Positions 10,643 to 22,089 of a DNA stretch of 64,000 bases are shown here, one piece after another. Made by a program: the position numbers and the translations under genes. Below the pieces are notes generated by a model. That model did not search any database. It was not told where the DNA came from and worked only from the letters and a program-made list of their open reading frames with translations. Origin of the DNA: Steromphala cineraria. Its lineage: Eukaryota; Mollusca; Gastropoda; Trochida; Trochidae. The stretch is from positions 27,054,710 through 27,118,709 of the forward strand of contig OU744723.1 of assembly GCA_916613615.1 (NCBI GenBank), given 5' to 3'. How positions within the stretch are numbered: the first letter of the stretch is position 1; every line of letters starts with the position of its first letter.

Positions 10643-13555
10643 GTCAAAAGGGCCGAGGGATAAAAGGGCCGAATATTAAGCTCGCTTTGAATATACATGT
10701 ACAGACTTCATATTTAGACCGTCTGTATAGTGTAACTAAGTCAAACAAGAAAAAACATAAGCTTAAACTTTAAAAAAACGTAGATTTGTTAAATACAATA
10801 CCGCCCCTGGAGAGTACTACCAATTAATTTATCTTTAAATTGTAACGAGTGAGTAATACTAATTAGTTTTTACTGTTTGTAAGTACAACTACACATGTAT
10901 TAAATCTTTAATTGTTTGTCCATTCCAAGTTGATAAATGTAACAAATATTTCATTGTATGTTGATTTGACCCTAACGAGTGGGAAGATAAAATCGAACTA
11001 AGTTTGAAATTACATCTGTGACTGTTGTGACTAGATCATGGATATTATTTTCTTATTCATTTTGAGTTGTTTGCATAAGAAACGTGAATATAGGAAAGCA
11101 TACATGTGCAACATAGACAGTTTGCAAACAAGGCATTATAGCACTAACATATTTTACCTAACACAATAAGTTGTTAAGTTACAGAAAATTTGCATAGGCC
11201 TACATCAGGGTTTCTGGGTTTTGCAACACTTTTCCTTCGTGTATGGTATGACGTTTTACATAAATCGATTTACATTGTTTTACATTGTATCGTATGATTC
11301 TGACAATTAACGTGTACAGAAGATGTAAAACACGATAGTGTTAGTTTAAACAAACGCCCTTATTAGATTATCTTTGATCATCTGTCCATACTCTGACCTT
11401 AAATTTACATTCAGTGAGTGTAGAGTTGATTTCTTAATTGTGTCAACGACGTAAATAGAATACGTCTTTGATTGTGTGTATTGATGTTATATTGATGTTA
11501 TATTGTGTGTATATTGATGTGGTAGCCTAAGGGACCGGTCATTTATTACAGGGGGGGGGGGGGGGGGTGGGCCGGGTTTTTTTTCACTTGGGCTTGTACA
11601 TAAAAATATGACCCTCCCCAACTCAATGTAATTTTTTTGGGTGACCCTCCCCATTTATGTGTATTTCATGACCCTCCCCTAATTCATATCCTCAAAATAT
11701 CATAAAATTTGACTTCAGACATTTATATTAGGGTCTACTTTAACTAATTTTCACTAGCACTTTAAATAATGATTAATTGAATGTTATATTATACACATTT
11801 ACGCTATGATTATCAGTATATAAATGTATAATTTGGGAAATATGCCTGGGACAAAATGACTTCCTCATAGACTCTACTCACTGTCAAAATAATGGACATT
11901 GGTTTTTAGCGAAGACAAAATAATACATTTCATTGATAGATTTGATAGAAGGTTGACATGAATATTTCCTTATTTATATGCTAGAATGCATTGTCTCTAA
12001 GATAAGAATTGGGAATTGATTAGTCAGGGGTACATTAGATAACTTTAAAATCTAAACGAGAATACCAGACCTAAATATCACAAGGAAAAATCTATCAATA
12101 TCAAACTATCAATATAAGACTAAATAATATATAAAACTTTTTTTCTGCCAAAAGGTTGTATGATATGATAAATTCATAAGATATAAGTTTTTGTACCCAA
12201 AGGGCTGATAAATGTATGTGATATTTGATAAACATGTCAAAGATTTTTCTTCCCAAAACCCCAGAACTGAGCAAAATGAAATTTCACCATACACAAAACA
12301 TAACCATGCACCTTCAACAACTTCTGTAATTTTTGCTACAAAATAGATTCAATATGTCAAAGATTACAAAGGTTTACGGCAAAAACATACAAGGGATATA
12401 TGGATCAAAGTGATTACAAATGTCAGGTTTTATTACATTTGAATATGATAAGTTTAATGAGTTTGAGTTAGACAATTCACTTCATAACAAACTCTTGAGA
12501 ATTGAAGCAAGAAGTTGACTCTGTATGAAGGTCACAAGGCACATTTATAACTCATAAAGATAACGTTGATAGCTTTCATCATATATGAAAAAGAAGTATC
12601 TGAACTATGAGATTAACAGGTAAATAGGATACAAACGCATATACGAACAATACGATTGCTGCATAAAAACAGAAAATGTTCCTTATATCGGTAATTCAAG
12701 AATCAACATTTGAATTCATTTAATATTTATATTTTCTCTGCTTCATAATAATTTTGAAATAGTAGCTAGGATATATCCACTGACCAAGATTGAAGATTTA
12801 TGAATATTGATCAAGTTATAGGTTTTATAAATTTGTATAATATCATAAAAAGTGTCACTCTCAGAAAAAGACTAACATAATCATTGTGATTAATTATATA
12901 ACTGGTTCCTGTGCTACAATATTCTTATTCAGGGTTGACAATGCATCTAGATATCTTTTCAAGATACAACAATCAGTAACAAAAGCCTTAAACATATAAA
13001 TTGTCTGTCCTCATAAAGCTCAGTTCAGTTCTGCTGTTCTATGAACATGGGTTAGAAGTCGTGTGGCTTATATTAACCGTTTTAAGGGAAGTCTTATTTT
13101 AGAATTCTAATCCTGAACTACCGGTACTCAAAATGAAAAATATTTTGAACTTTACCCCCCAAAAAGCTTTGTAATGACATTTTACCGCATCTTTGGTGTT
13201 TTTAAAGAAAGATGGTATTATACTTGTCTATTTTAAAATGACCCTCCCCATACTCTTGTAATGTTTTTCATGACCCTCCCCTAAAGGCTGTATATTTTTT
13301 ATGACCCTCCCCTGAAAACCCCCGGCCCACCCCCCCCCCCCCCCCCCTGTAATAAATGACCGGTCCCTAAACATAGCATGTTATTGGATACAACTGCACC
13401 TGCACTGATCTTTTAAAGTTTATGAACTCAGATACATGTCAATATATTTTAACATATCAATGTCTCAATTTGACTATGAGCAAAGCCCTTTTGACTATTT
13501 GTCACAGCCCTTTGGACTTTTTCCATCGGCCCTTTTTTCCTTCGGCCCTTTTGAC
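10643..13555. mobile_element. Middle nested inverted-repeat element, TA-flanked
   Basis: Terminal inverted repeats GTCAAAAGGGCCGA(G/A)GGA extend to 31 bp with two mismatches, each side carrying two AAAAGGGCCGA motifs. Both ends are bordered by TA (10641-10642 and 13556-13557), consistent with a TA target site as used by Tc1/mariner-type elements. The interior is non-coding and interrupted by the inner element; without it the element is about 1.1 kb. Confidence 0.8.
11531..13367. mobile_element. Inner nested element, TAA target site, TIR with poly-G
   Basis: Ends are GGGACCGGTCATTTATTACA followed by a G run, mirrored at the right end as a C run then TGTAATAAATGACCGGTCCC. TAA borders both sides (11528-11530 and 13368-13370). 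A 3-bp TAA duplication fits PIF/Harbinger-type insertion. Inside each end lie three copies of TGACCCTCCCC (11609, 11642, 11669; 13239, 13271, 13302), all in the same orientation, so terminal repeats are inverted but subterminal repeats are direct. No transposase ORF; non-autonomous. Confidence 0.88.
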
Positions 13556-14225
13556 TACAACCCATACATGCATACTATCTTTTATAGTTTATACTTCCTA
13601 CCATTTTTTTTATATATATGTTAGTAATATCAATAATCATGAATTAAGTTTTCGATAATCTAATGTAATTCTATATTTTTCGGTTATATTTTTTAAACAC
13701 AATTTAATCATCCTAAAGAAATATGTGAATTTGTTAACAGACATTTATAAAGAATTATACCGTCTGTGTAAATATAATTATTTTATTTCGAAAATATTGT
13801 TTTACTGTCATATATATATTTATTGATAAGTGTATTTTTTCAGTTTTGATAAGAACAACAAAGATATGGGTTGCAACACCTTTATTGAACATTTGATTAA
13901 AAAATCATAAAATTCATATAGTGACCAGCGGCAAGTGTTACTTTCTCCGCCATCTTGTTGCACGCACGAAGCATTTGATTCATTCGGCGAGTCAGGTCAG
14001 CCGGGTCAGCCGGTGACGTCACTCAGCCGGCGGCTGAAGACCGGCTGTCAGCCGGTTCGGGGCAAATCAAACGCACCCTATAGGACACAGCTAAAGCTGA
14101 GATATTTCAAAGGGAGGTAACTTGCAATTAGATTGAACAAAGAAATATATATGTGGTGTGACTTTGACAAACTTGGCGCAGATATGTCACAGACACATAT
14201 TTTGAAGTTTTTTTTATTTGTATAT

Positions 14226-14830
14226 AGACAGACAGACAGATTTTATTCAGTATAAGGCCTTAGGCCCAAAATACACAAAATTCAGAGTTAACAAATCCCT
14301 GCGCATTGATAGTTACTTAGGTACATACAAATAAACATGAAAATATTGCAAAAGCTATACAATTATAATATAACCTTTTATGTATAAAGTTGCCTTATCT
14401 TTTGAGCTTTTAATAAAAAGATGGAAATGTTATGTAAAATATCATAATTGTGACTGGAAATTAATGCTAGAAAGTTTAATGAAAGTTTCCATTAATATTC
14501 TTATCAATGAGTGCATTTCGAAAAGAGCTATAAGCTTCACAAATCAAAAGTACATGGTATTCATTTTCAATAAAATACCTATTCTCAGATAAACAGAGAG
14601 GACAGAATCTTTCTTCATATGGTGTTGCTTGATGTCTACCTGTGTTGACAGCTATTCTAAAGTTACTGCATCTGAAGCGTAATAAAATCATCTTTAAGTG
14701 TGATGGGAGTGATGAGTTAAGATAATATTCAACAGTCAGTAGGGATTTAAAATGTTTGTATGGGTAAGAGTCAGAAAGGTTATTCACATTTACAATCCAG
14801 GTTTATTGCAGGTTATCAAATAGTCGCTGT
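14226..14830 (-). mobile_element. 5'-truncated LINE fragment, minus strand
   Basis: In minus orientation the 3' end reads a GGCCT-A-AGGCC hairpin, ACTGAATAAAA, then (TCTG)n (14226-14240 on the plus strand). Same tail type as the insertion at 5.5-6.3 kb. Only the ORF2 C-terminus remains; the 5' breakpoint lies near 14.8 kb. Confidence 0.85.
14476..14799 (-). pseudogene. LINE ORF2 C-terminal fragment
   Basis: An open frame of about 108 codons encodes the ORF2 tail: WIVNVNNLSDSYP at the start, LKMILLRFRCSNFRIAVNTG in the middle, and knuckle CPLC ... NEYHVLLIC. A TAA lies just upstream of the Trp codon, so the fragment is closed on its 5' side. It lacks endonuclease and RT. Confidence 0.8.
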
Positions 14831-14995
14831 CTAAACATAGATATGAAAATATTTTTATCGCCAACTTCTTGGGAAATCCATATTTGTATATATAAAACAA
14901 TCGAAAAGATAAATGTACTCTTATCAGTATGGAGAAATTGAAGCATTGATAGGTATAATTATAATTACTATTATAATTTAGAACTCTCAAAACTA

Positions 14996-16215
14996 GGGGA
15001 GACCAGGGCAAAGCGCGCCGTCGGGGCAAAGTGACCAAGCCTTATTTCTCCTTAACGGCCGACAAATGGCGTGATTTTTCATAATCAACCGATAAAAGCA
15101 AGCGTTAAGAAACGTCGTGCTCCACGTTTGCATCGTTAGCGTGAGTTGTAGATTTACCATTGCAAAAAGTTTAAAAAACGGCATTTTTCTTTATGGAAGG
15201 AATCTGTCCGAATTCACATATTTCATAGAAACACATAACGCAACATTGAACTCTAGCGTACCAATTAAACAAAAATATATCACCTATTCATTGAATTAGG
15301 AGTTTTGTAATTCATTGCTTAAAATATTTTCTATGATGCACATGTCAAATGCTACCCTCAAAAGGGCAAAGTGAGCCGGGGGGGAGCGCTTTGCCCCGAG
15401 TGATCTCAAATGTTTTTTTATGGTCAACACATTAGTGTCAGAGATATTAAAACAGATTTGTAATTTTCATTCTATAATTTTCCTGTATTTACAAAAAGCG
15501 ATATTATCAATGAAGTAACAAATGTATATCGTAGGATTTTATTTCATTTAAAAAACACGTATATTTTGTTTAATAATTTAGCATTAGTTTTTATATTTAT
15601 TACATATTTTGTTTCATCCCTAAACTTAGGCCGTATGGGCAAGTCCAGCAGAGATCAGATGTTTGTAAACTGTGAAATTTGTCTTTCAAAGCAATCAATT
15701 TCTTTATTTCTTTCATCCTTTTATTGTTTTCTGATATTTAATGAGTTAAATTGTCAAGACTCGCATAGTTCTTAGTAATTCGTATATAGCAATCATGTAA
15801 GTGTTTGGTTGAGAACTTCCAAAATCTAGGCCCACGGCATATAAAAAGTATTTTGTCGTTCTTTGCATACTGAGCCTTGGTTTTTATTATTTGTTTAATT
15901 TTTAAAGGGTGTCTGTGTGCTGCATGGAACTTGAAAAAAATTTGTTGGATGGTAATGGCTTATTATAGGTGTTTGACATATCACATTTTCCCATGGGCGC
16001 TTTGCCCCAAACTACGGGGCAAAGTGCACCGCCTTTGTCGAAAAACATTTTCGTTTATATCTCTTTATGCAGGCGTGGTAGGTTAAAAAGCATTTGTCAT
16101 ACAATAGTTTATCTGACGAGAATAAGAGACATGCTGCAAGTTGCATTCTAAACATGTTGATGTGCCCAGAAAACACGCTTATATGTTAGGGGGCGCGCTT
16201 TGCCCTGGTCTCCCC
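14996..16215. mobile_element. Inverted-repeat element with GGGGAGACC ends
   Basis: TIRs GGGGAGACCAGGGCAAAGCG (left) and its complement (right) are bordered by TA at 14994-14995 and 16216-16217. The motifs GGGCAAAGTG and GCTTTGCCCC recur inside at about 15,030, 15,365-15,400 and 16,000-16,030, so the element is studded with partial copies of its own end. No transposase. A related end (GGGGAGACCGGGGCA, TA-bordered) begins at 48,332. Confidence 0.85.
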
Positions 16216-16875
16216 TAGTACATACTTTCAGCTCATTGCGTAATCACGCAGTTGACTTTATCAAATCTCTAGAAAGTATGTTTTTCAGGTTCGTTTGAAA
16301 CGGACAAAAATATAGAAAAAAGAGAACATCAATCAATGAATAGACTTAAGACTGAGGATTTCGCATGGTTGATGTAAAAACATTTATCGCAGCTTAAAAA
16401 ATATCCACTCTCAGGTGCTCTCTACTGCTCAAATTAATTTGACATTAATTCTTGTAACATACCTTATCATCCAATCTTGAATTTTGGTGCAAATATTGAC
16501 AATATTTTCATAATTGAAAATCATGAATGGAAAGATGTCTTGTAAATTAAAATCATGGAATAATTACTGTAAAACTTAAGTTTGATTCAGATAACATTGA
16601 TTTCATTCTTGCTTATGGCTTAAAATAAAAATCCAAATATAAATAAGTTTTTATTGATACTAAATGATATACGTGATGAACATGGATTTAGTTCTTTTGA
16701 AAAAAAAACCCAATCTAAATAAAAAATAAGAGGGACAATAAGAGATTGTTAAATTATCTCATTCACATCTTAACGGATTCTTGAAAAAGATTATTAATCG
16801 CTCGAATATTATTCCTTAAATTTTAATTCATAAGTATATACTAAGCAAAACATTTTTAAACTTTCAAAACGCTCT
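16216..16875. other. Intergenic, nothing recognised
   Basis: AT-rich, no coding frame longer than chance and no clear repeat boundary. Confidence 0.4.
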
Positions 16876-17057
16876 AGAATATTCTATGACAGACTTATTT
16901 TCAAAAGTGATAAACTTGAAATATGTATCAAATGGGAGAAACTATTTCCTAATGCTGAAATCAACTGGCACAATATTTTAAACCTTTATAGGTCCTGCTA
17001 CAAAAAAATTATTATCTCTACAATAAATGCAGGAAATTTGAATATCAAAAGTCAGTA
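16876..17057 (+). pseudogene. LINE ORF2 fragment of a second type
   Basis: A 60-codon open frame reads FYDRLIFKSD, then KWEKLFPNAEINWHNILNLY, then KKIIISTINAGNL before a TAA. The pattern W-E-x-x-F-P-x-x-x-I-N-W is typical of the post-RT region of another LINE group in invertebrates and differs from the CPxC/EYH tails elsewhere in this window. No ends or tail were found. Confidence 0.45.
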
Positions 17058-17480
17058 ACTATACAAAGGATTCAGTGCCAAATGACAGAATTCCCAAAAG
17101 ACAGAATCAATCACAACACTAATTAGCTGAGCAGTGCTGACCACCCATAATTAATCAATGATCTGACCCGACCAGCTTTGTTCACTTTATGATATGAAAT
17201 AAATTTCTTACAGTGTCATGTGTTACATTTATACAAATTCATAACAGGGTGAATTACAAACACCAGGCCTCAAGACACAGTATATGGCACAGATAAAAAG
17301 CAATAAATATAGATAAAATAATTGTTTACATTAAATACACATATTCATTCACACATGCCCGATCACCACATATAATACATATATACCATTCACTAGTAAC
17401 AAGTTGTAAGACCTTTATGTTGTCGATATTATTGTACAAGAGACGATAAGAATGTTTTCAAGCAAGTTCCTCTTGTTAGG

Positions 17481-18950
17481 TCTTCAGACAAAGTCTGAAA
17501 AGACCTATTGTTATTATCATGATTATTAAGGATTCTGCCCTTTGGGGCAGAATCCTTATTGTTATTAGCGTGTTTTTTTTATTATTATTTGCACCGATCT
17601 TGTGGCAGCGTTTAAGCCAAAACGGCTGCAGATAATTCAACCAAACTTTGCAGTCTGACAGCTCTTACTAAGGACACGGCACCTTAAGCTTTTGGGCCCA
17701 TTCAGTTGTCCCACTAAAGGTACAGTTCGATTCCAAAATCGAAAAATTAGCATGGGCTTTTTTTTCAATTGAAATTTTGCACAGAGATAGATAATGTCAT
17801 TCTAAGAAAAAAAGTAAATCAGGACGAAGTCGTAGGTCACGTGGTTTGGTCGCCATATTGGATTTTCCAACTTTTTAGAATTTCCGGACCCCATGCACCT
17901 TTGAGAATCTTCTCCTTTGAAGATACTTGCAACAGAGAGCTGAAACTTACGATATGTTATAGCTGAAGCATTGGACATTAAACGATAGTTCACCCGAAGA
18001 CTCTACCTTAAATAGTTTTTGCGCTATACGTGTTCAAAGTCGGGTGACTTAGTACAATGTGCAACTTTCAAAGGGCGATAACTCAAAAAGTTGGACTCAG
18101 AATTATGCAAAGTTTTCAGGAATGTAAGACAAGTTTATATACAACAGGAATCTGTCAAAACATCTATCGCGAACAATCATTTTCGTTCAGAATATTTGAT
18201 CAAAGTCGAGAGAAAAAATGTCAGAAATTGCTAAAAATGCTCCTGAAGCTTAACCCGTCAGCAGAACTCCTGACATGTTTATCTATGCCATGAGTAATGC
18301 ATACTGCATAATGCATAATTTATGTGTAGCGAAACCTTCAAAGTTTGCTGTGTTGTAGAAAAACAATATTTTCAAATGCAGATAAAACAAAAACGTGACC
18401 AAAGAATTTCATGATTTTTCTATGAGAGGGTGCGCAAGGAAATTCTAAGCAAAAAAAGTATCATGACGATGTCGTAGGTCACGTGGTTTGGCCGCCATAT
18501 TGGATTTTTCAAGTTTTCAGAATTTTCGGACCCAATGCACCTTTGAAGATCTTCTTGTCTGAAGATACTTGCACCAAAGTGCTGTAACTTTTGTATGTTG
18601 TAGCTGAGGCATTGGGCATTAAACTTGAATAATTCAAAGACTGTATCTTACATAGTTTTTTTTCTATAAACGTTCAAAATTGGATGACTTAGTACAAGGC
18701 ATCATTTTCAAAGAGCGGTAACTCAAAAAGTTGGACTCAGAATCATGCATTTTTTTCAGGAATGTAAGACAATTATATATACAATAGGAATCTATCGAAA
18801 CATTGATTGCAAACAGTCAATTTCGTTCAGAATTTATGATTAAAATCGATAGAAAAAATGTCGGGAAAAGAAATGCTTAAAAGCCTCCTGAAGCTTAACG
18901 TGTTGACAGAACTTGATGAAACTTTCAGGAATGACTCCTGACATGATTAT
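17481..18950. repeat. Dispersed repeat family H, copy 1, with internal tandem duplication
   Basis: Begins with a hairpin (AGGTCTTCAGAC / GTCTGAAAAGACCT) and a second hairpin (AAGGATTCTGCCC / GGGGCAGAATCCTT). The body contains GTCGTAGGTCACGTGGTTTG at 17,829 and 18,471, marking a ~642-bp tandem duplication that extends to about 18,300 and 18,950. The same phrases occur at 22.1-23.1 kb. Short ORFs inside show no domain. Non-coding dispersed repeat. Confidence 0.75.
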
Positions 18951-19118
18951 CTTTGTACTGAACAGGCTGTTGATGCGGCTGAATCCTGTTGTCGCCGACA
19001 ACACTGTCAAGGTTAGTGTACTGGCGACTTTTTTTGGTTGTATTTTTGAATATTTCTTTACATGTAACCAATAAGATGATGTTATGACATATTTTGGTAC
19101 GTTTGTCGTTTTGCCCAT

Positions 19119-19572
19119 TTTGGATTTTCTACTTCTTTAATGAGATTTGGGTGCAATAAGTTAAAAATTTAAATCTCAAAGAAAATCAGCTTTCTCAGTT
19201 TTTAGGATACGTATTGCATGATTAAGGCCTTGCAGTATTAACTTAAGAAATCTGTGTTTAGAAATCCAGGCCCGCTATGCTATGCATTGGTACAGCGATT
19301 CACTATCTTAGAACAACAAAGCGAGGGAAATACCACATGAGTTAAATCAGGCAGTAATGTTGTGTCTGCGTTGTAGACTACACATTGTCAATGGGGGTGG
19401 TTCCCGATGGCAGGTGGGATGAGGATGTATTGTCTTCATGTACACGTTGGTTTATGTCTTCCAAGTCAGACTTCGTATGCCAAATGGATTTGTCTGTTCT
19501 GGTTGAGTGAATGGTATATTCCATACGGGTAGTTGTACTCCCGGCATAGGTTCATTATAAATTGGAGAATCA
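19119..19572. other. Intergenic, nothing recognised
   Basis: No ORF, repeat end or RNA motif seen up to the target-site duplication of the next LINE. Confidence 0.4.
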
Positions 19573-19586
19573 TAATTATTTCGCTA

Positions 19587-21680
19587 TTTTTTTCAATCAA
19601 TCAATCTTTATTTCCGCACTGAAGAGGCCTCAGGCCTATAGTACATTTACATTGATAGTTGGGATATACATGAATAAGTATTTAGTTATTAAAGTGAAAT
19701 GACATGTTTTCTATAAATCATTGCATTATGGATATACATGGCAAGATTTTGTAATGTATGTTGATTTTTACAGCTCATAAGACTGTAAAATTTAATTAGA
19801 TTTGGATGGACATAATAGTACCGTTTAATATATTTGCATCGTAATGAATCATATAATGGACATACAAAGAGAAAATGGTATTCATCTTCAACTACATGTA
19901 AATTACAAAGTGTACATATCCGGTCTTCTTTTTTAATATTTCTATATCTTCCGTTTTCAATTAATAAATCGTGTGATGAGCATCTGAATCTTGCTAGTGA
20001 TATTTTATACTTTTGTATATCAACACATGATAAATAAGCTTCATTGAATAAATAATTTTTAAACTGTGAATAATAAAAGCATTTACTTGACAGATATGTT
20101 TTTTCACACCATGTTTGCATAAATATGTCTTTCAGTCTAACAGTAAGTGACCTAATAAATAATGGTTCAGATTCTACAAACTGTTCAATCCAAATGTTTC
20201 CAAAGCCAATAGAAAAAAGAAAACTCTTAACGTTAGATGCCCAATTTCTTTGTCCATTATTATCATACAGTAACATCATGTTATAACATTTTTTCGGTAT
20301 TCTATCAGAAGACATTGACAAAAGTTTCAGCCAATATTTAACAGCATTTATAGACGAGTAAATATGTAGCGGAAACCTCCCCAGTTCGCCATAAACCATA
20401 ACACTAGGTGTATTTAGTTTCACTCCTAAAAATTTCTTGCATGCAAACAAGTGAATCTTTTCAATAACGTCCGTATTTTGTAAACCCCATACTTCTGACC
20501 CATACAATAATATTGGTTTGATTTTAACATCGAAAATTTTGAAGAAGGTTTGGTATGAGAGACCGCCAAAGATACTTGTTTGTTTACAAATTCCGATAAA
20601 TATATTTTTAGCTTGGGTTGCAGCCTGGTTAAAATGTTTGTCCCAGGAAAGGTTTTTGCTGAAATATACACCCAAATATTTATAAAAAGAAATCGTCTCC
20701 AGTCGCTGCCCTTTAAATTGCCATGTTTCAGTTTTGGATAATTTCCCCCCATTTTTGAATACCATAACTTTAGATTTGGATCTATTCACTGCAAGTTTCC
20801 ATTCATCGGAATATTTTTCTAATTCATATATTTGTCTCTGTAGACCCAGTACAGTTGACGAAAACAGGATAATATCATCTGCGAATAATAATAAAAACAA
20901 TTCCATTATATCTGGGTGGAGCTGTATACCATGGGTACAGTTCTTCCTTATTTGAATGGCCAACTCATTTATGAAGATTGTAAATAAAAATTGGCTCAAA
21001 ACGCACCCCTGTCTAACTCCTAAATAACTATTAAAAGTGTCAGATATGTCATTATTATTCTTTACACAAACTTTGACATTCTCATAGATACTGCTTAATA
21101 ACTTGTTCATTTTCCTACTCAAACTATGTGATCTTAGTAAATTCCATAACTTGTGCCTTTCAATTGAGTCAAATGCTTTGGCAAAGTCAACAAAAAACAC
21201 ATAAAATTTGCCCCCCTTTATATTTAGATATTTTTGTATTAAGGTTTGTAGAGTGAAAATATTATCGATAGTTGAATATCCGTCTCTGAATCCCGCTTGT
21301 TCCTCACTTACTTTGTTCAAAGTATCTGCCCAAAAAACTAATCTTTTGTTGATGATATACGTAAATATTTTGCCGAAGACGCTAAGAAGAGTGATACCTC
21401 TGTAATTGTTCATATCTTGCTTACTACCTTGTTTATAAATCGGAACAATAACACCGATCGACCACGATTCAGGAAAACTTCCATTTTCTAAAATCACATT
21501 GAATATTAATTCCAAATATGGTAGCAAAATATCTGTTGAGTTTTTAAAGAATTCAGGGATAGTATCGTCTATACCCGGAGCTTTATTACATTTAAGATTA
21601 TGTATACTTTCGAGAGTTTCTTCTCTGCTAATAGGTGAATCTAATATCTCATTAACAAACTGCATATCTGTATCTAGCGG
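19587..21680 (-). mobile_element. Recent 5'-truncated LINE insertion, minus strand
   Basis: Perfect 14-bp target-site duplication TAATTATTTCGCTA at 19,573-19,586 and 21,681-21,694. In element orientation the 3' end shows an AGGCCT-G-AGGCCT hairpin, AAATAAAG, (ATTG)n and a short A run. The insert is about 2.09 kb and holds the RT and C-terminus with an open frame; the endonuclease half is missing through truncation. Confidence 0.95.
19689..21665 (-). CDS. LINE reverse transcriptase, ORF2 lacking endonuclease
   Basis: 658 uninterrupted codons. RT domain at residues ~55-360: PESWSIGVIVPIYKQG, EEQAGFRDGYSTIDNIFTLQ, motif A DFAKAFD (160-166), motif B GVRQGCVLSQ (216-225) and catalytic FADD (261-264). 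Motif B has Gln where Pro is usual (GCVLSP), a probable single-base CCA to CAA change. The C-terminus has a knuckle (CTLC ... DEYHFLFVC, ~584-605). An intact LINE ORF2 of this type is near 1,200 residues, so about half is missing. The frame stays open upstream of the ATG to the insertion edge, so the ATG is internal. Unlikely to move by itself. Confidence 0.92.
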   Translation of the reverse strand: MQFVNEILDSPISREETLESIHNLKCNKAPGIDDTIPEFFKNSTDILLPYLELIFNVILENGSFPESWSIGVIVPIYKQGSKQDMNNYRGITLLSVFGKIFTYIINKRLVFWADTLNKVSEEQAGFRDGYSTIDNIFTLQTLIQKYLNIKGGKFYVFFVDFAKAFDSIERHKLWNLLRSHSLSRKMNKLLSSIYENVKVCVKNNNDISDTFNSYLGVRQGCVLSQFLFTIFINELAIQIRKNCTHGIQLHPDIMELFLLLFADDIILFSSTVLGLQRQIYELEKYSDEWKLAVNRSKSKVMVFKNGGKLSKTETWQFKGQRLETISFYKYLGVYFSKNLSWDKHFNQAATQAKNIFIGICKQTSIFGGLSYQTFFKIFDVKIKPILLYGSEVWGLQNTDVIEKIHLFACKKFLGVKLNTPSVMVYGELGRFPLHIYSSINAVKYWLKLLSMSSDRIPKKCYNMMLLYDNNGQRNWASNVKSFLFSIGFGNIWIEQFVESEPLFIRSLTVRLKDIFMQTWCEKTYLSSKCFYYSQFKNYLFNEAYLSCVDIQKYKISLARFRCSSHDLLIENGRYRNIKKEDRICTLCNLHVVEDEYHFLFVCPLYDSLRCKYIKRYYYVHPNLIKFYSLMSCKNQHTLQNLAMYIHNAMIYRKHVISL

Positions 21681-21756
21681 TAATTATTTCGCTAATAGGC
21701 CTATACTTAAGAGCAGGAAGATTTTCCGGATAACAACTTCTTTCATGTGAAAATAC

Positions 21757-21795
21757 ACGACGTTTCGGAGTACATACTCACTCCTTCATCAGGTG
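21757..21795 (-). ncRNA. Hammerhead ribozyme motif, Penelope-like element type
   Basis: In minus orientation: CAC-CTGATGA-A-GGAGT-loop-ACTCC-GAAA-CGTC-GTG. CTGATGA (complement of 21,786-21,792) and GAAAC (complement of 21,762-21,766) are the two conserved core boxes. GGAGT/ACTCC pair as stem II, GTC is the expected cleavage triplet, and CAC/GTG pair as stem I. Stem III is minimal, as known for hammerheads in Penelope-like retroelements. No Penelope reverse transcriptase is visible nearby, so it is probably a solo terminal remnant. Self-cleavage is inferred from motif and pairing only. Confidence 0.75.
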
Positions 21796-22089
21796 GAATG
21801 TAAGGAAATAACAAAATATGGCACATTTACGAAAATGATTCATTTTACAAATAGTAATACAAAATCATCTCAGTTTTGTAATTAGTCTGATTAGGTGTAT
21901 ATATGAAATGCACAATTTTTTATTTAAATGCTTATCTTCAATATTGTGTCTCTGATATTGAGTTCAAATGCTACACTGATACTTGAACTAAAAATCATCG
22001 TATATGTCTTTGGTTAAATAAAATATTAAATCAACAAAATATGACAAATGCTTCGTAATTACATCAGAAGAATGGCTTCATTCATTACA

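Larger units (their letters stand above)
9857..14079. mobile_element. Outer inverted-repeat transposon with CCGGCTG subterminal repeats
   Basis: The left end reads GGTGCGTTTGTTTTGCC followed by many CCGGCTG/CAGCCGG motifs and then GATGGCGGCAA. The right end is its inverted counterpart (CGGTTCGGGGCAAATCAAAC, ending CGCACCCT). The inverted homology is imperfect but spans about 150-200 bp per side. Flanks are TATA-rich and give no clean target-site duplication. Many subterminal repeats are reminiscent of hAT-type non-autonomous elements, but that is only a guess. No transposase is visible. It contains the middle and inner elements listed next. Confidence 0.75.
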
